Positions 28,318 to 36,706 of a DNA stretch of 39,039 nucleotides are shown here, one piece after another. How positions within the stretch are numbered: position 1 is the stretch's first letter; each line of letters starts with the position of its first letter. The notes below the pieces were generated by a model. The model did no database searches and was not told the origin of the DNA. It saw only the letters and a program-made list of their open reading frames with translations. Both the position numbers and the translations under genes were made by a program. Source of the DNA: an uncultured Rhodospirillales bacterium (lineage in GTDB: Bacteria > Pseudomonadota > Alphaproteobacteria > Acetobacterales > Acetobacteraceae); assembly GCA_903845065.1 (NCBI GenBank), contig CAIMWH010000370.1:1-39039 (forward strand). Direction: 5' to 3'.

Positions 28318-29607
28318 TCAGCCGTGGGCGCGGATTTCCGCCACCACCTCGTCGAACGCGACGAGGAACGCGTCGGCGTGTTCCTGCTGGAACACCAACG
28401 GCGGGCGGATTTTCACCGTGTTGCGGAAGATGCCGGCGTTGCTGGTGAGGAAGCCTTTGTCCTTGAGGCGGTTGACGACATCGATGGTGAGATCGACATC
28501 GGGGGTTTTGTTGCCGTCGGGCTTGATCATTTCGAGGCCGATGAAGAGGCCTTCGCCGCGGACGTCTCCGATGGCGTCCCACTTGGCCATGCGAGCGGTC
28601 AGCGCGGCCTTGAGGTTGGCGCCGACGCGGGTGACGCTTTCGCAGAGGTTTTCGTGTTCGATGTAGTCGAGCACGGCGGTGCCGACGGCGGCTTGCAGGG
28701 GGCTGGAGGCGAAGGTGTTGAAGTAGCGGGTTTTGGCGCGGAAGGTTTCGACGAGGGCGCGGCTGGCGGCGGTGGCGGCGAGGGGGAGGCCGTTGCCCAT
28801 GGGTTTGCCGGTGACGACGATATCGGGTTTGAGGCCGGAGACTTTGTAGCCCCAGAAGGTGCCGGTGCGGGCGTAGCCGGCCTGGACTTCGTCGGCGATG
28901 ACGAGGCCGCCGGCGGCGTGGACCATGTCGGAGGCGCGTTGCATGAAGCCGGCGGGGATGTTGGGCAGCCCCTCATTGGCGAGGATGGAGCAGAGGATGA
29001 GGCCGGCGAAGCCTTGGCCGTTGCGTTCGAGGGCTTCGATGGCAGCGGCGAGGCGGGCGAGATAGGCCTCGGTGAGGTCTGCCTCGGAGGCGCCGGGGGT
29101 GATGGGGCGGTAGGTTTCGGGGAACGGGATGGAGCGGACTTCGGGCGTGCCGTCCTGGTTGAGGGACAGGCGGGTGAGTTTGGAGACGGCTTCGGAATTG
29201 CCGTGATAGGTGCCGTCGGAGCAGATGATGCCGTTCTTGCCGGTGGCCATGCGGGTCATGCGCAGGGCGACTTCGATGGCCTCGGTGCCGGAGCAGGAGA
29301 CGATGACGCTTTCGATCTCGGGGCCGTGGAGGCCGGCGAGGCGTTCGCAGAAGGTGACGATGCCTTCGTGGAGATAGCGGCTGTGGACGTTGAGGGTGGA
29401 TTGGGCCTTCACCATGGCGGCGACGACGAAGGGGTTGGCGTGACCGACGCAGGGGACGTTGTTGTACATGTCAACGTAGCGGCGGCCGGCGGGGTCGAAC
29501 AAATAGACGCCTTCGCCGCGCACCAGGTGGAGGGGCTTGTTGTAGAAGAGGGGGGCGCCGGCGCCCATGGCGGCGTTGCGGCGGGCGATGAGGGCTTGGT
29601 CGGACAT
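28318..29607 (-). CDS. Class III (pyridoxal phosphate) aminotransferase
   Basis: A 429-residue PLP enzyme of the omega-amino acid/acetylornithine type. SCSGTEAIEVALRM (104-117) is the phosphate-binding region, DEVQAGYARTGTFWG (239-253) has the Asp that pairs with the PLP ring nitrogen, and Lys268 in VVTGKPMGNGLPL is the Schiff-base lysine. VGHANPFVVAAM and the late FRNTVKIRPPLVFQQEHAD are family-typical. The amine substrate is not predictable. I start at the ATG at 29607, with GGAGACG upstream; the much longer open frame to 31230 is antisense to the neighbouring gene. It is divergent from the gamma-glutamyltransferase-family gene with 129 bases between, where I see no clear operator. Confidence 0.94.
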   Translation of the reverse strand: MSDQALIARRNAAMGAGAPLFYNKPLHLVRGEGVYLFDPAGRRYVDMYNNVPCVGHANPFVVAAMVKAQSTLNVHSRYLHEGIVTFCERLAGLHGPEIESVIVSCSGTEAIEVALRMTRMATGKNGIICSDGTYHGNSEAVSKLTRLSLNQDGTPEVRSIPFPETYRPITPGASEADLTEAYLARLAAAIEALERNGQGFAGLILCSILANEGLPNIPAGFMQRASDMVHAAGGLVIADEVQAGYARTGTFWGYKVSGLKPDIVVTGKPMGNGLPLAATAASRALVETFRAKTRYFNTFASSPLQAAVGTAVLDYIEHENLCESVTRVGANLKAALTARMAKWDAIGDVRGEGLFIGLEMIKPDGNKTPDVDLTIDVVNRLKDKGFLTSNAGIFRNTVKIRPPLVFQQEHADAFLVAFDEVVAEIRAHG

Positions 29608-29736
29608 GATGGCGTCTCCGGGTCGGGTTTGGGGGATCATGCCGCGCCGGGGGGGTGCTGCGAAGGGGGCGGCGGTGACAGATGGCGCGGGACGGGGGAT
29701 AGTCGGGGTGGATTTGTGGTTCAGGGGAGAATTCCG

Positions 29737-31332
29737 ATGCAGCCGATGATGCGCAGTCACCGTCCGTTGATCATGGGCCGGCATGGCGCCGTGGGGGCCA
29801 ATCATCCGATGGCGACGCAGGCGGGGCTCGATATTTTGCGGGCCGGGGGCAATGCGGTGGACGCCACGGTGGCGATTTCGCTGGCGCTTGGGGTGTGCGA
29901 GCCGATGATGTCGGGGCTGGGCGGGGACGGGTTCTATCATTTGTTCCTGGGCGGCAGCGGCAAGGCCGAGGTGTTCAACGGCACCGGGGCGGCGCCGGCG
30001 GCGGCGACAGCGGAGCGGTTTGCCGGGGGCGTGGCGGTGAGCGGGCCGCTGTCGGCGTCGGTGCCGGGGAATTTGGCCGGGATTTCGGCGATGCATGCCG
30101 CGCACGGGCGGATGGCATGGGGCGAGCTGGTGAAGCCGGCGATCGCGCTGGCGCGGCATGGCTATGGGGTGACGCACAAGCACGCGCAGACCACCGAGGA
30201 TAACCGGGCGCGGCTGGCGGCTGATCCGCGCAGCGGGAAGGTGTTTCTCGACCAGGGGATCGGGCACCTGGTGATCCAGGAGGATTTGGCGCGCACGCTG
30301 GAGGAGATCGCGGTGGATGGGGCCGAGGGGTTCTATCGCGGCAAGCTGGCGGCGCGGCTGGCGAAGGGGATTGCCGAGGCGGGCGGGATGATCACGGCGG
30401 CGGACCTGGCGGCGTGTCTGGCCGAGGTGCAGGCGCCGATCGGGATTTCGTATCGCGGCTGGACGGTGACGCAGACCGGGCCCAATTCGACCGGGTTCAC
30501 CATGCTGCAGATGCTGAAGATCGCCGAGCGGTTCGATATCGCGGGGCTCAGCCGGGCCGAGCGCGTGCATGTGCTGGTGGAGGCGAAGAAGCTGGCGTTT
30601 CTGGATCGGGAGCGGTTCGGCGCCGATCCGCGGTTCGAGCAGGTGCCGTTGGATCGGTTGTTGTCGGACGCGCATGCCGATGGGCTGGCGGCGCGGATCG
30701 ACATGAAGCGGGCGGCGGTGATGGAGGTGCCGGTTGCAGCGGCCGCGGGGGATACGACGTATTTCTGCGTGGTGGATGCGGAGGGGAATGCGGTTTCCGG
30801 CATCCAGAGCCTCAACGGCGCCTATGGCTCCGGCGTGACGGCGGGCGATACCGGGATCGTGATGAACAACCGGATGGCGTACTGGCACGTGGCGCCCGGC
30901 CATGCCAATCGGCTGGTGCCGGGGAAGCGGGTGCGGCACACGATGAATGCGCCGATGGTGCTGAAGGATGGCAAGCTGGTGGCAGTGCTGGGCACGCCGG
31001 GGGCGGATCACCAGGTGCAGGTGAATTTGCAGGTGGCGACCGCGATGCTGGACCTCGGCGCCGATCCGCAGACCGCACTGGAACTGCCGCGCTGGACCTC
31101 GAACCAGGCTGGGCAGGGGGCGAACTGGCCGCATGATGGGGATACCGCGCTGTCGATCGAGGTGGATCATGGCGAGGACGTGCTGGCCGATCTGGCGGGG
31201 CGCGGGCATGTGATCAAGCGGTTGGCGCATCTGGAGGGGCCGTGCGCGATGCAGGCGATCCGGGTGCTGGACAACGGGGTGCGGATGGCGGGGTCTGACC
31301 CGCGCCGGGATGGGTGGGCGGGGGCATATTAG
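29737..31332 (+). CDS. Gamma-glutamyltransferase family protein
   Basis: A 531-residue Ntn-hydrolase of the GGT family, normally made as a precursor that cleaves itself before a catalytic threonine. The large-subunit part has GANHPMATQAGLDILRAGG, NAVDATVAISLALGVCEPM and SGLGGDGFYHLF. The cleavage/nucleophile motif is GDTTYFCVVDAEGNAVS with Thr340 as the likely nucleophile; the usual TTH is TTY here. No signal peptide is visible, unlike periplasmic GGT, so it may be a cytoplasmic acylase-type member, and glutathione hydrolysis should not be assumed. AGGGGAGA precedes the ATG. Third codon positions favour G (GGG, GCG) rather than C, in contrast to the plus-strand transporter genes at 21.9-28.2 kb. 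Confidence 0.92.
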   Translation: MQPMMRSHRPLIMGRHGAVGANHPMATQAGLDILRAGGNAVDATVAISLALGVCEPMMSGLGGDGFYHLFLGGSGKAEVFNGTGAAPAAATAERFAGGVAVSGPLSASVPGNLAGISAMHAAHGRMAWGELVKPAIALARHGYGVTHKHAQTTEDNRARLAADPRSGKVFLDQGIGHLVIQEDLARTLEEIAVDGAEGFYRGKLAARLAKGIAEAGGMITAADLAACLAEVQAPIGISYRGWTVTQTGPNSTGFTMLQMLKIAERFDIAGLSRAERVHVLVEAKKLAFLDRERFGADPRFEQVPLDRLLSDAHADGLAARIDMKRAAVMEVPVAAAAGDTTYFCVVDAEGNAVSGIQSLNGAYGSGVTAGDTGIVMNNRMAYWHVAPGHANRLVPGKRVRHTMNAPMVLKDGKLVAVLGTPGADHQVQVNLQVATAMLDLGADPQTALELPRWTSNQAGQGANWPHDGDTALSIEVDHGEDVLADLAGRGHVIKRLAHLEGPCAMQAIRVLDNGVRMAGSDPRRDGWAGAY

Positions 31333-31433
31333 GAGGGCGTTAGGGAGTTGGGGTCAGTTTAGGGGCTGCGACCGCGCGACAGAATCGACCCCGCGGCAGA
31401 TCACGCCAGGACGGCATCGACCAGGGTAGTACG

Positions 31434-31658
31434 ATGATGCGCGACTGGAATTTGCTGTCCGACGAGGTGCAACTGGCACTCTCGCGCGAGGCGCTGCGGC
31501 GGGCCGCCGAGACGATCGCGGGGCAGGCCGAGGTGCTGGCAGCGGAGATGGAGATCGGCGGGCTGCTGGATCGGGGCGGGCCGGACGCGCTGCGGCTGCT
31601 GGCGAGCGTCGTGCGGGTGACCGGGTGCGAGGCGCTTATGCCGGTGGGGCACGCCTGA
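31434..31658 (+). CDS. Small protein of unknown function (74 aa)
   Basis: I do not recognise this family. The 74-residue ORF begins MMRDWNLLSDEVQLALSREA and is predicted to be largely helical, with an acidic middle (ETIAGQAEVLAAEMEIGGLL) and no membrane segment or signal. Its codon use resembles the neighbouring gamma-glutamyltransferase-family gene. It lies 101 bases after that gene, in a region where I see no other feature, and ends three bases before the convergent DDDD-motif gene. The lack of a strong ribosome binding site and of a recognisable domain keeps confidence moderate. Confidence 0.5.
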   Translation: MMRDWNLLSDEVQLALSREALRRAAETIAGQAEVLAAEMEIGGLLDRGGPDALRLLASVVRVTGCEALMPVGHA

Positions 31659-31660
31659 GG

Positions 31661-32482
31661 TTAGCGGCGCGGCCGGGCCTGTTCGAACAGGCGGATGGTG
31701 TCCCATAGCGGCGTTGCCAGCCAGGCATGGGCCTGTGGGATGGGCAGACGCTTGAGGGTGGTGAGGTAGCGGTCGAGGGTTTTGGTGAAGCGGGTGGCAT
31801 CGGCCACAGTATTGGTCAGGATGCTGGCGGAACACGGGGTTTTGCTGGTGGCGCTGATGATGGCGGGGATGAGCAGGTCCCGCAGCCCAGCCGGACCGGC
31901 GACTTCGGATGCGGACATGTGTTCGCCAAGGTCAGCGGCCGAAGCTTTGGCGAAGGCGGGGCGGGCGAATATGTGGTTGTTGGTGTGGTAGCGGTAGGCG
32001 AATGCGCGGAGCGGGCCGATGGGCGCGGCCGGGTGGGCATCGGCGGCGGCAAACGTATTGCATTCCAAGCCGGTGCGAACCTGCGGAAACACCAGCGCGT
32101 CATGGCCCATCAACGGAAGGGTCGCGAGATGGCCGGGGAGATCGGGGGCGAGCCAGTCGTCATCGTCAGAGAACATCACCAGGCAGTCCGGCGGGGCGGT
32201 GGCGAGCCAGGCGGGCACCGCGGCGTGCGCTATCACATGCAGGCCGGGTGAGGCCTGCCAGGTCGCGGTGGCGATGGCCTTGAGGCGGCTGCGGCAGGCG
32301 AAGAAGGGCACGCGGGCCAGGCTGTCCCAGCGGGCGATCAGGGCCTCGATATCGGCGGGGAAGCTCGGAACATCGCGATTGGCGGCGAAGCGCTCGGGGG
32401 CGATGGGCACGCCCGCGGCATGGTCACGGGAAAGGGCGTCCCAGTCCGGCGATTGGCGAACGGCGAGGGCGATCGCGGTCAT
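31661..32482 (-). CDS. Hypothetical protein with DDDD motif, glycosyltransferase-like
   Basis: A 273-residue protein I cannot assign firmly. It has no signal peptide or membrane helix. The segment PPDCLVMFSDDDDWLAPDLPGHL (about 98-119) resembles the metal-nucleotide-binding acidic motif that ends strand 4 in GT-A glycosyltransferases, and the preceding RSRLKAIATATWQ would fit the donor-binding side. The C-terminal half is helical and ends RLFEQARPRR. The start codon overlaps the stop of the sulfotransferase gene (ATGA), so the two are coupled. A role in decorating a surface glycan or other acceptor with the sulfotransferase is an inference. Confidence 0.7.
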   Translation of the reverse strand: MTAIALAVRQSPDWDALSRDHAAGVPIAPERFAANRDVPSFPADIEALIARWDSLARVPFFACRSRLKAIATATWQASPGLHVIAHAAVPAWLATAPPDCLVMFSDDDDWLAPDLPGHLATLPLMGHDALVFPQVRTGLECNTFAAADAHPAAPIGPLRAFAYRYHTNNHIFARPAFAKASAADLGEHMSASEVAGPAGLRDLLIPAIISATSKTPCSASILTNTVADATRFTKTLDRYLTTLKRLPIPQAHAWLATPLWDTIRLFEQARPRR

Positions 32483-33288
32483 GCGGTGTCGGTCGACAGC
32501 GGGTAGCCCAGGGCACGGATGAGGCCGCCATAGCGGGCTTCGAACCCGGTGAGCTGCGCGGGGGTGAGGAAGCCGCGCCATTTCGAAAGTTCGCGGCCCT
32601 GGATATGCGGATTGCGGGCGATGGCGGCATTGGTCATCCGCGCGACATCATGGGCTTCGGCGATTTCAACCGCTTCGGCGAGGTCTTCGCCGGTGAAGCC
32701 GAGATGGGCGAAGATGCGGGCCATGCTGCCGTCAAAATCCGCGGAGACCTGTTCGATGCGGACGTCAAGCACGCGGGGGTCATGGAAGCGCCAGTTGGCG
32801 ATGTCCTCCAGGGTGCAGCCGGTGTGGCCGGCGAGTTCGAAGGCGAGGCCGGCGGCGCGGTCAAGCGTGCGGAGGTTTTCCTGGTAGGAGCGGCCGTTGA
32901 GGCGGGCGAGGTAGTCGCGCTTGTAGCGCTCGCGGCGATGCACGAAGGGGCCGGGGACGCGGGGGTGGTCGATCGGCGGCTGCGGGCTGAAGTCGGTGCT
33001 GAGGCACCAGGGCTCCTTGCAGCGCAGGTGGTAGAGGTAGCCGGACACCCAGATATCGCGCGGATCGCGCACGATGCGCACGCCGCGGAACGGGCGGGCC
33101 GGGGCTATGCCGAGGAGGCCGTGGCCGAGCATCACCATGTCCGGGTCGGGGGGGATGGCGGGGACCAGTCCGTAGAGCGGGCGGTAGCCGAGATGCAGGG
33201 TGCGGGCGAGGTCGCGCAAGATGCCACCAAAGAGGTGGTTGCCGGTTTTGCGATAGCAGACGACGACAATCTGGTGCGCGAGGGTCAT
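32479..33288 (-). CDS. Sulfotransferase family protein (PAPS-dependent)
   Basis: A 269-residue cytosolic-type sulfotransferase predicted to move a sulfuryl group from PAPS to an unknown acceptor. The 5'-phosphosulfate loop is YRKTGNHLFGGIL (12-24), near the N-terminus as expected. The 3'-phosphate site is RIVRDPRDIWVSGYLYHL (71-88), with Arg74 and Ser82 in the conserved places. The C-terminal part contains FAHLGF and GRELSKWRGFLTP, matching the end of the Sulfotransfer_1 domain (the RKGxxGdW region). The start overlaps the stop of livF (ATGA) and its stop overlaps the DDDD-motif gene, so it is translated from the transporter mRNA, which is unusual. Confidence 0.85.
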   Translation of the reverse strand: MTLAHQIVVVCYRKTGNHLFGGILRDLARTLHLGYRPLYGLVPAIPPDPDMVMLGHGLLGIAPARPFRGVRIVRDPRDIWVSGYLYHLRCKEPWCLSTDFSPQPPIDHPRVPGPFVHRRERYKRDYLARLNGRSYQENLRTLDRAAGLAFELAGHTGCTLEDIANWRFHDPRVLDVRIEQVSADFDGSMARIFAHLGFTGEDLAEAVEIAEAHDVARMTNAAIARNPHIQGRELSKWRGFLTPAQLTGFEARYGGLIRALGYPLSTDTA

Positions 33289-33986
33289 GCGCCGAACAGG
33301 GTATCGCGCAGGGCGGGGTCGGCGTGCAAGGCGGGGATGGTGCCGGTCCAGACGATGCGGCCGCGTTCGATGGCGGCGGCGCGGTCGGCGATGTTGGTGG
33401 CGAAGTGGAGGTTTTGTTCGGCGAGCAGGATGGTGACGCCCTGGCGCTTCATGGCGGTGATGGCGTGGGCCATTTGTTCGACGATGATGGGGGCGAGGCC
33501 TTCGCTGGGTTCGTCGAGCAGGATGAGGCGGGGGTTGCCCATCAGGGTGCGGGCGATGGCGAGCATTTGTTGTTCGCCGCCGCTCATGCGCCCGCCGAGG
33601 CGGGTGCGCATTTCGCCGAGGTTGGGGAAGAGGGCGAAGAGGCGTTCGGGGGTCCACGCGGGGAGGCCCGGGCGGGGCGGCAGGCGGCCGACTTCGAGGT
33701 TTTCCATCACCGTGAGGTCGGTGAAGATGCGGCGTTCCTCGGGGACGTAGCCGAGGCCGGCGCGGGCGATGGCGTGGGGTTCGTGGCCGGTGATGTATTC
33801 GGTGCCGAAGCGGATGCGGCCGGCGGTGGGGCGGACCAGGCCGATGAGGGATTTCAGGGTGGTGCTTTTGCCGGCGCCGTTGCGGCCGAGCAGGACGAGG
33901 ACTTCGCCGGGGGCGACTTGCAGGCTGATGCCTTGCAGGATGTGGGCGCGGCCGTAATGGGTGTGGAGGTCCTGGACGTCGAGCAT
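33285..33986 (-). CDS. livF: Branched-chain amino acid-type ABC transporter ATP-binding protein LivF
   Basis: ATPase subunit, 233 residues. Walker A is GRNGAGKST (34-42); LGYVPEERRIFTDLTVMENL is LivF-specific, MSGGEQQMLAIARTL is the signature, and LILLDEPSEGLAP the Walker B. The switch histidine position reads LLAEQNLHFA, glutamine being usual in LivF. It follows livG with a one-base overlap (TGATG) and overlaps the sulfotransferase start. The family carries branched-chain amino acids, other amino acids, amides, urea or aromatic acids, and the substrate here is unknown. Confidence 0.95.
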   Translation of the reverse strand: MLDVQDLHTHYGRAHILQGISLQVAPGEVLVLLGRNGAGKSTTLKSLIGLVRPTAGRIRFGTEYITGHEPHAIARAGLGYVPEERRIFTDLTVMENLEVGRLPPRPGLPAWTPERLFALFPNLGEMRTRLGGRMSGGEQQMLAIARTLMGNPRLILLDEPSEGLAPIIVEQMAHAITAMKRQGVTILLAEQNLHFATNIADRAAAIERGRIVWTGTIPALHADPALRDTLFGA

Positions 33987-34744
33987 CAGTGGCCGCCGGT
34001 GGTGGCGCCGGTGCCGAGATAAATGGCGCGGACGGCGGGGTTGGCGCGGATGGTTTCGGGAGTGCCTTCGGCGACCAGGCGGCCGCGGTCGAGGACCAGG
34101 ATGCGGTCGGCGATGCCGAAGACGACGTCCATGTCGTGTTCGGTGAAAAGGACGGCCATTTGGCGTTGGTTCGCGAGATCGCGGGTGAGGGCCATGAGGG
34201 CGGTGCGTTCGGCGGGGGCCATGCCGGCGGTGGGTTCATCCATCAGGAGGAGGCGGGGGGCGGCGGCGAGGGCGATGGCGAGTTCGAGGCGCTTGAGGTC
34301 GCCGTAGGCGAGGATGGCGGCGGCGCGGTCGGCTTGTTCGGCCATGCCGACCTGGGCGAGCAGGGCGTCGGCTTCGCGGGCGTGGTGCTGGGGGGCGGGG
34401 CGGAGGAAGCGCCAGATTTGGCGGTGGTGGGCGAGCAAGGCGAGTTGGACGTTTTCGCGGGCGGTCATGCTGGCGAAGGTGGCGGTGATCTGGAAGGTGC
34501 GGCCGACGCCGTGCCGCGCGATGCGGCGGGGGGACAGGCCGGTGATGTCGCGGCCGCCGAGGTGGACGGTGCCGGTGTCTGGGCGGAGTTGGCCGTTGAG
34601 GAGGTTGAAGCAGGTGGATTTGCCGGCGCCGTTGGGGCCGATGAGGGCGAGCATTTCGCCCGGCGCGACGGCGAAACTCACGCCGTCCACCGCGCGGACG
34701 CCGCCGAAGCTGCGGGAGAGCGCCGTGACGGCGAGGGTTTTCAT
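33986..34744 (-). CDS. livG: Branched-chain amino acid-type ABC transporter ATP-binding protein LivG
   Basis: ATPase subunit, 252 residues. Walker A is GPNGAGKST (36-44), GVGRTFQITATFASMTARENV the LivG-type Q-loop region, LAYGDLKRLELAIAL the family's variant signature, LLLMDEPTAGMAP the Walker B, and FTEHDMDVV holds the switch histidine. The C-terminal extension ending VRAIYLGTG is diagnostic of LivG. The ATG at 34744 overlaps the stop of the fused permease gene by four bases; an upstream extension to 34846 lies within that permease gene and is not coding. Confidence 0.95.
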   Translation of the reverse strand: MKTLAVTALSRSFGGVRAVDGVSFAVAPGEMLALIGPNGAGKSTCFNLLNGQLRPDTGTVHLGGRDITGLSPRRIARHGVGRTFQITATFASMTARENVQLALLAHHRQIWRFLRPAPQHHAREADALLAQVGMAEQADRAAAILAYGDLKRLELAIALAAAPRLLLMDEPTAGMAPAERTALMALTRDLANQRQMAVLFTEHDMDVVFGIADRILVLDRGRLVAEGTPETIRANPAVRAIYLGTGATTGGH

Positions 34745-36582
34745 GCCTCCTTCCCCCGCAGCCAGAGGCGGTGGGCGGTGCCGGCGATGCCCTGCGGGAA
34801 GGCGAGGACGAGGACGATGATGCTGAGGCCGAGGACGGCGCGCCATTGGTCCGTCGCGAGCAGCAGGAGGTCGAACAGGCCGGTGTAGGCGATGGCGCCG
34901 ACGATGGGGCCGGCCATGCTTTGCACGCCGCCGAGGAGGACCATCAGCAGGGCGTCGACGGAGCGGGAGATAGCGATGAAGCCGGGGAAGACGCTGCCTT
35001 TGGAGAAGGCGGCGAGGCTGCCGGCGAGGCCGGCGGCGGCGCCGGCGATGGTGAAGGCGGCGTGGCGCAGGCGTGTGGCGTCGAGACCGATGGCGGCGGC
35101 GCGGAGTTCGCTGTCACGAGCGCCACGCAGGGCGTAGCCGAAGGGGGCGTAGAGGATGGTGCGCAGGACGAGGGTGGCGGCGGTGCAGAGGGCGAGGGTG
35201 AGCCAGTAGAAGACCAGGCGGTCGGTGGCCCATTGGGCGGGCCAGACGCCGAGGATGCCGTTGTCGCCGCCGGTGAGGTCGACGGCCTGGAACATCACCG
35301 CCCAGACGATCTGGGCGAAGGCGAGGGTGAGCATGGCGAGGTAGACGCCGGAGAGGCGGACGACGAACCAGCCGAACAGGGCGGCGGCGGTGCCGGCGAG
35401 GAGGGGTGCGATGAGGAGGCCGGCGGTCATCGGCAAGGCGAGGCCCTTGACCGCGAGGGCGGCGGCGTAGGCGCCGAGGCCGAACCAGGCGGCGTGGCCG
35501 AAGCTCGCCATGCCGCCGGGGCCCATCATGAAATGCAGGGCGGCGGCGAACAGCATGGCCACCGCCATTTCGGTGAGGACGGAGAGCAGGAACGGGCCGA
35601 CGAACAGCGGGGCGGCGGCGGCGAGGATGAGGGCGGCGAGGCCGAGCCAGCGCAGGGCGGGTTCGGCGGGGCGGATGAGGGTGGTGCTGGCGGGGTTTTC
35701 GCGGATCGCCTGGGGTCGGCCGAGCAAGCCGTTGGGGCGCACGACGAGGACAGCGGCCATGATGACGAAGACCAGCACCAGGGTGGCTTGCGGCAGAACG
35801 ACGATGCCGAAGGCTTGCAGGACGCCGATGAGGATGCTGGCGAGGAACGCGCCGGGGACGCTGCCAAGGCCGCCGACGACCACGACCACGAAGGCGTCGG
35901 TGATGATGGAGAGGTCCATTTGCAGGTTCGCCGAGCCGTCGGGCAGCGAGAGGGCGCCGGCGAGGCCGGCGAGGCCGGCGCCGAGGGCGAATACGGAGGT
36001 GAAGAGGCGCTTCTGGTCCACGCCGAGGGCGGCGACCATTTCGCGGTCCTGGGTGGCGGCGCGGATCAGGGTGCCCCAGCGGGTGCGGGTGAGCAGGAGC
36101 CAGAGGGCGGCGAGGACGGCGGGGCCGATGGCGATGAGGATGAGGTCGTAGAGCGGAACCCGGGCGTCGCCGATTTCGACGAAGCTGCGCAGCCAGCGGC
36201 CGCGTGGGAGGGGGAGGTCGTTGGGGCCCCAGATCGCCTGGGTGGCGTCCTGGACGACGAGGACGACGCCGAAGGTGAAGAGGAGTTGCAGGAGTTCGGG
36301 CGCGGCGTAGATGCGGCGGAGCAGGAGGCGTTCGAGCAGGGCGCCGAGGAGGGCGAGGGCGGCCACGGTGAGCAGGACGCCGAGGATGAAAGGGAGCGGT
36401 TCGCGCGGCAGTCGGCTGAGGATGGACCAGCCGGTGTAGGCGCCGAGCATGTAGAGGCTGCCGTGGGAGAAGTTCACCACGCGGGTGACGCCGAAAATCA
36501 CCGTCAGCCCGGCGGAGACCAGGAACAGCGAGGAGGCGCCGGATAGGCCGGTGAGGAGTTGGACGAGGAGGGTGGAGAGCAT
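34741..36582 (-). CDS. Fused LivH-LivM permease of a branched-chain amino acid-type ABC transporter
   Basis: A 613-residue protein with both permeases in one chain. Residues about 1-290 are LivH-like (SAGLTVIFGVTRVVNFSHGS, QDREMVAALGVDQKRLFTSV, VVVVVGGLGSVPGAFLAS). After a linker (about 285-310) comes a LivM-like half (FAAALHFMMGPGGMASFGHAAWFGLGAYA, LRGARDSELRAAAIGLDATR, LMVLLGGVQSMAGPIVGA). Each half has about eight hydrophobic segments. Separate livH and livM genes are the rule, but fusions are known. The last bases overlap livG (ATGA). The gene is separated from the binding-protein gene by 124 bases carrying two tandem hairpins. Confidence 0.94.
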   Translation of the reverse strand: MLSTLLVQLLTGLSGASSLFLVSAGLTVIFGVTRVVNFSHGSLYMLGAYTGWSILSRLPREPLPFILGVLLTVAALALLGALLERLLLRRIYAAPELLQLLFTFGVVLVVQDATQAIWGPNDLPLPRGRWLRSFVEIGDARVPLYDLILIAIGPAVLAALWLLLTRTRWGTLIRAATQDREMVAALGVDQKRLFTSVFALGAGLAGLAGALSLPDGSANLQMDLSIITDAFVVVVVGGLGSVPGAFLASILIGVLQAFGIVVLPQATLVLVFVIMAAVLVVRPNGLLGRPQAIRENPASTTLIRPAEPALRWLGLAALILAAAAPLFVGPFLLSVLTEMAVAMLFAAALHFMMGPGGMASFGHAAWFGLGAYAAALAVKGLALPMTAGLLIAPLLAGTAAALFGWFVVRLSGVYLAMLTLAFAQIVWAVMFQAVDLTGGDNGILGVWPAQWATDRLVFYWLTLALCTAATLVLRTILYAPFGYALRGARDSELRAAAIGLDATRLRHAAFTIAGAAAGLAGSLAAFSKGSVFPGFIAISRSVDALLMVLLGGVQSMAGPIVGAIAYTGLFDLLLLATDQWRAVLGLSIIVLVLAFPQGIAGTAHRLWLRGKEA

Positions 36583-36625
36583 CGGTGTCCGGCGTTCTTC
36601 GGGGGGATGGGCCCGCCCCCCGGCC

Positions 36626-36647
36626 CCCTCCCGCGAGGGCGGGAGGG
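36626..36647. terminator. Hairpin 1 downstream of the Liv binding-protein gene
   Basis: CCCTCCCGC - GAGG - GCGGGAGGG, a perfect 9-base stem with a 4-base loop, lying downstream of the binding-protein gene in the direction of transcription (minus). No T-run follows, so it may be a partial terminator or an mRNA-stabilising hairpin. Confidence 0.5.
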
Positions 36648-36670
36648 AGAGCAGGAAGGCCCGCCCCCGG

Positions 36671-36694
36671 CCCCTCCCGCAAACGCGGGAGGGG
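36671..36694. terminator. Hairpin 2 downstream of the Liv binding-protein gene
   Basis: CCCCTCCCGC - AAAC - GCGGGAGGGG, a perfect 10-base stem with a 4-base loop, 12 bases after the binding-protein stop codon on the minus strand. In such operons a hairpin here usually keeps binding-protein mRNA more abundant than permease mRNA; that is an inference from position. Confidence 0.55.
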
Positions 36695-36706
36695 GGGAGG
36701 AAGTGG

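Larger units (their letters stand above)
36610..36702. repeat. Two tandem GC-rich repeats between binding-protein and permease genes
   Basis: Two head-to-tail copies of an element of about 45-48 bases (36610-36657 and 36658-36702), each starting GGCCCGCCCCC and ending in AGGAA, differing by a few bases. Each contains a strong hairpin, listed separately. They fill most of the gap between the two genes. Confidence 0.85.

Noticed and set aside
28318-31230. 970-codon open frame on the minus strand
   Set aside because: Only the part from 29607 down is a real gene (aminotransferase). The upstream half is antisense to the gamma-glutamyltransferase-family gene and reads as His/Pro/Arg-rich low complexity.
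28168-31332. 1054-codon open frame on the plus strand
   Set aside because: Only the part from the ATG at 29737 matches a protein family; the N-terminal 523 codons are antisense to the aminotransferase gene.
34771-36546. 591-codon open frame on the plus strand
   Set aside because: Antisense to the LivH-LivM gene, with a Gly/Glu/Asp/Ala-rich product and no recognisable domain.
36610-36702. Tandem repeats as a CRISPR array
   Set aside because: Only two adjacent copies without spacers and with strong internal hairpins; no cas genes nearby.
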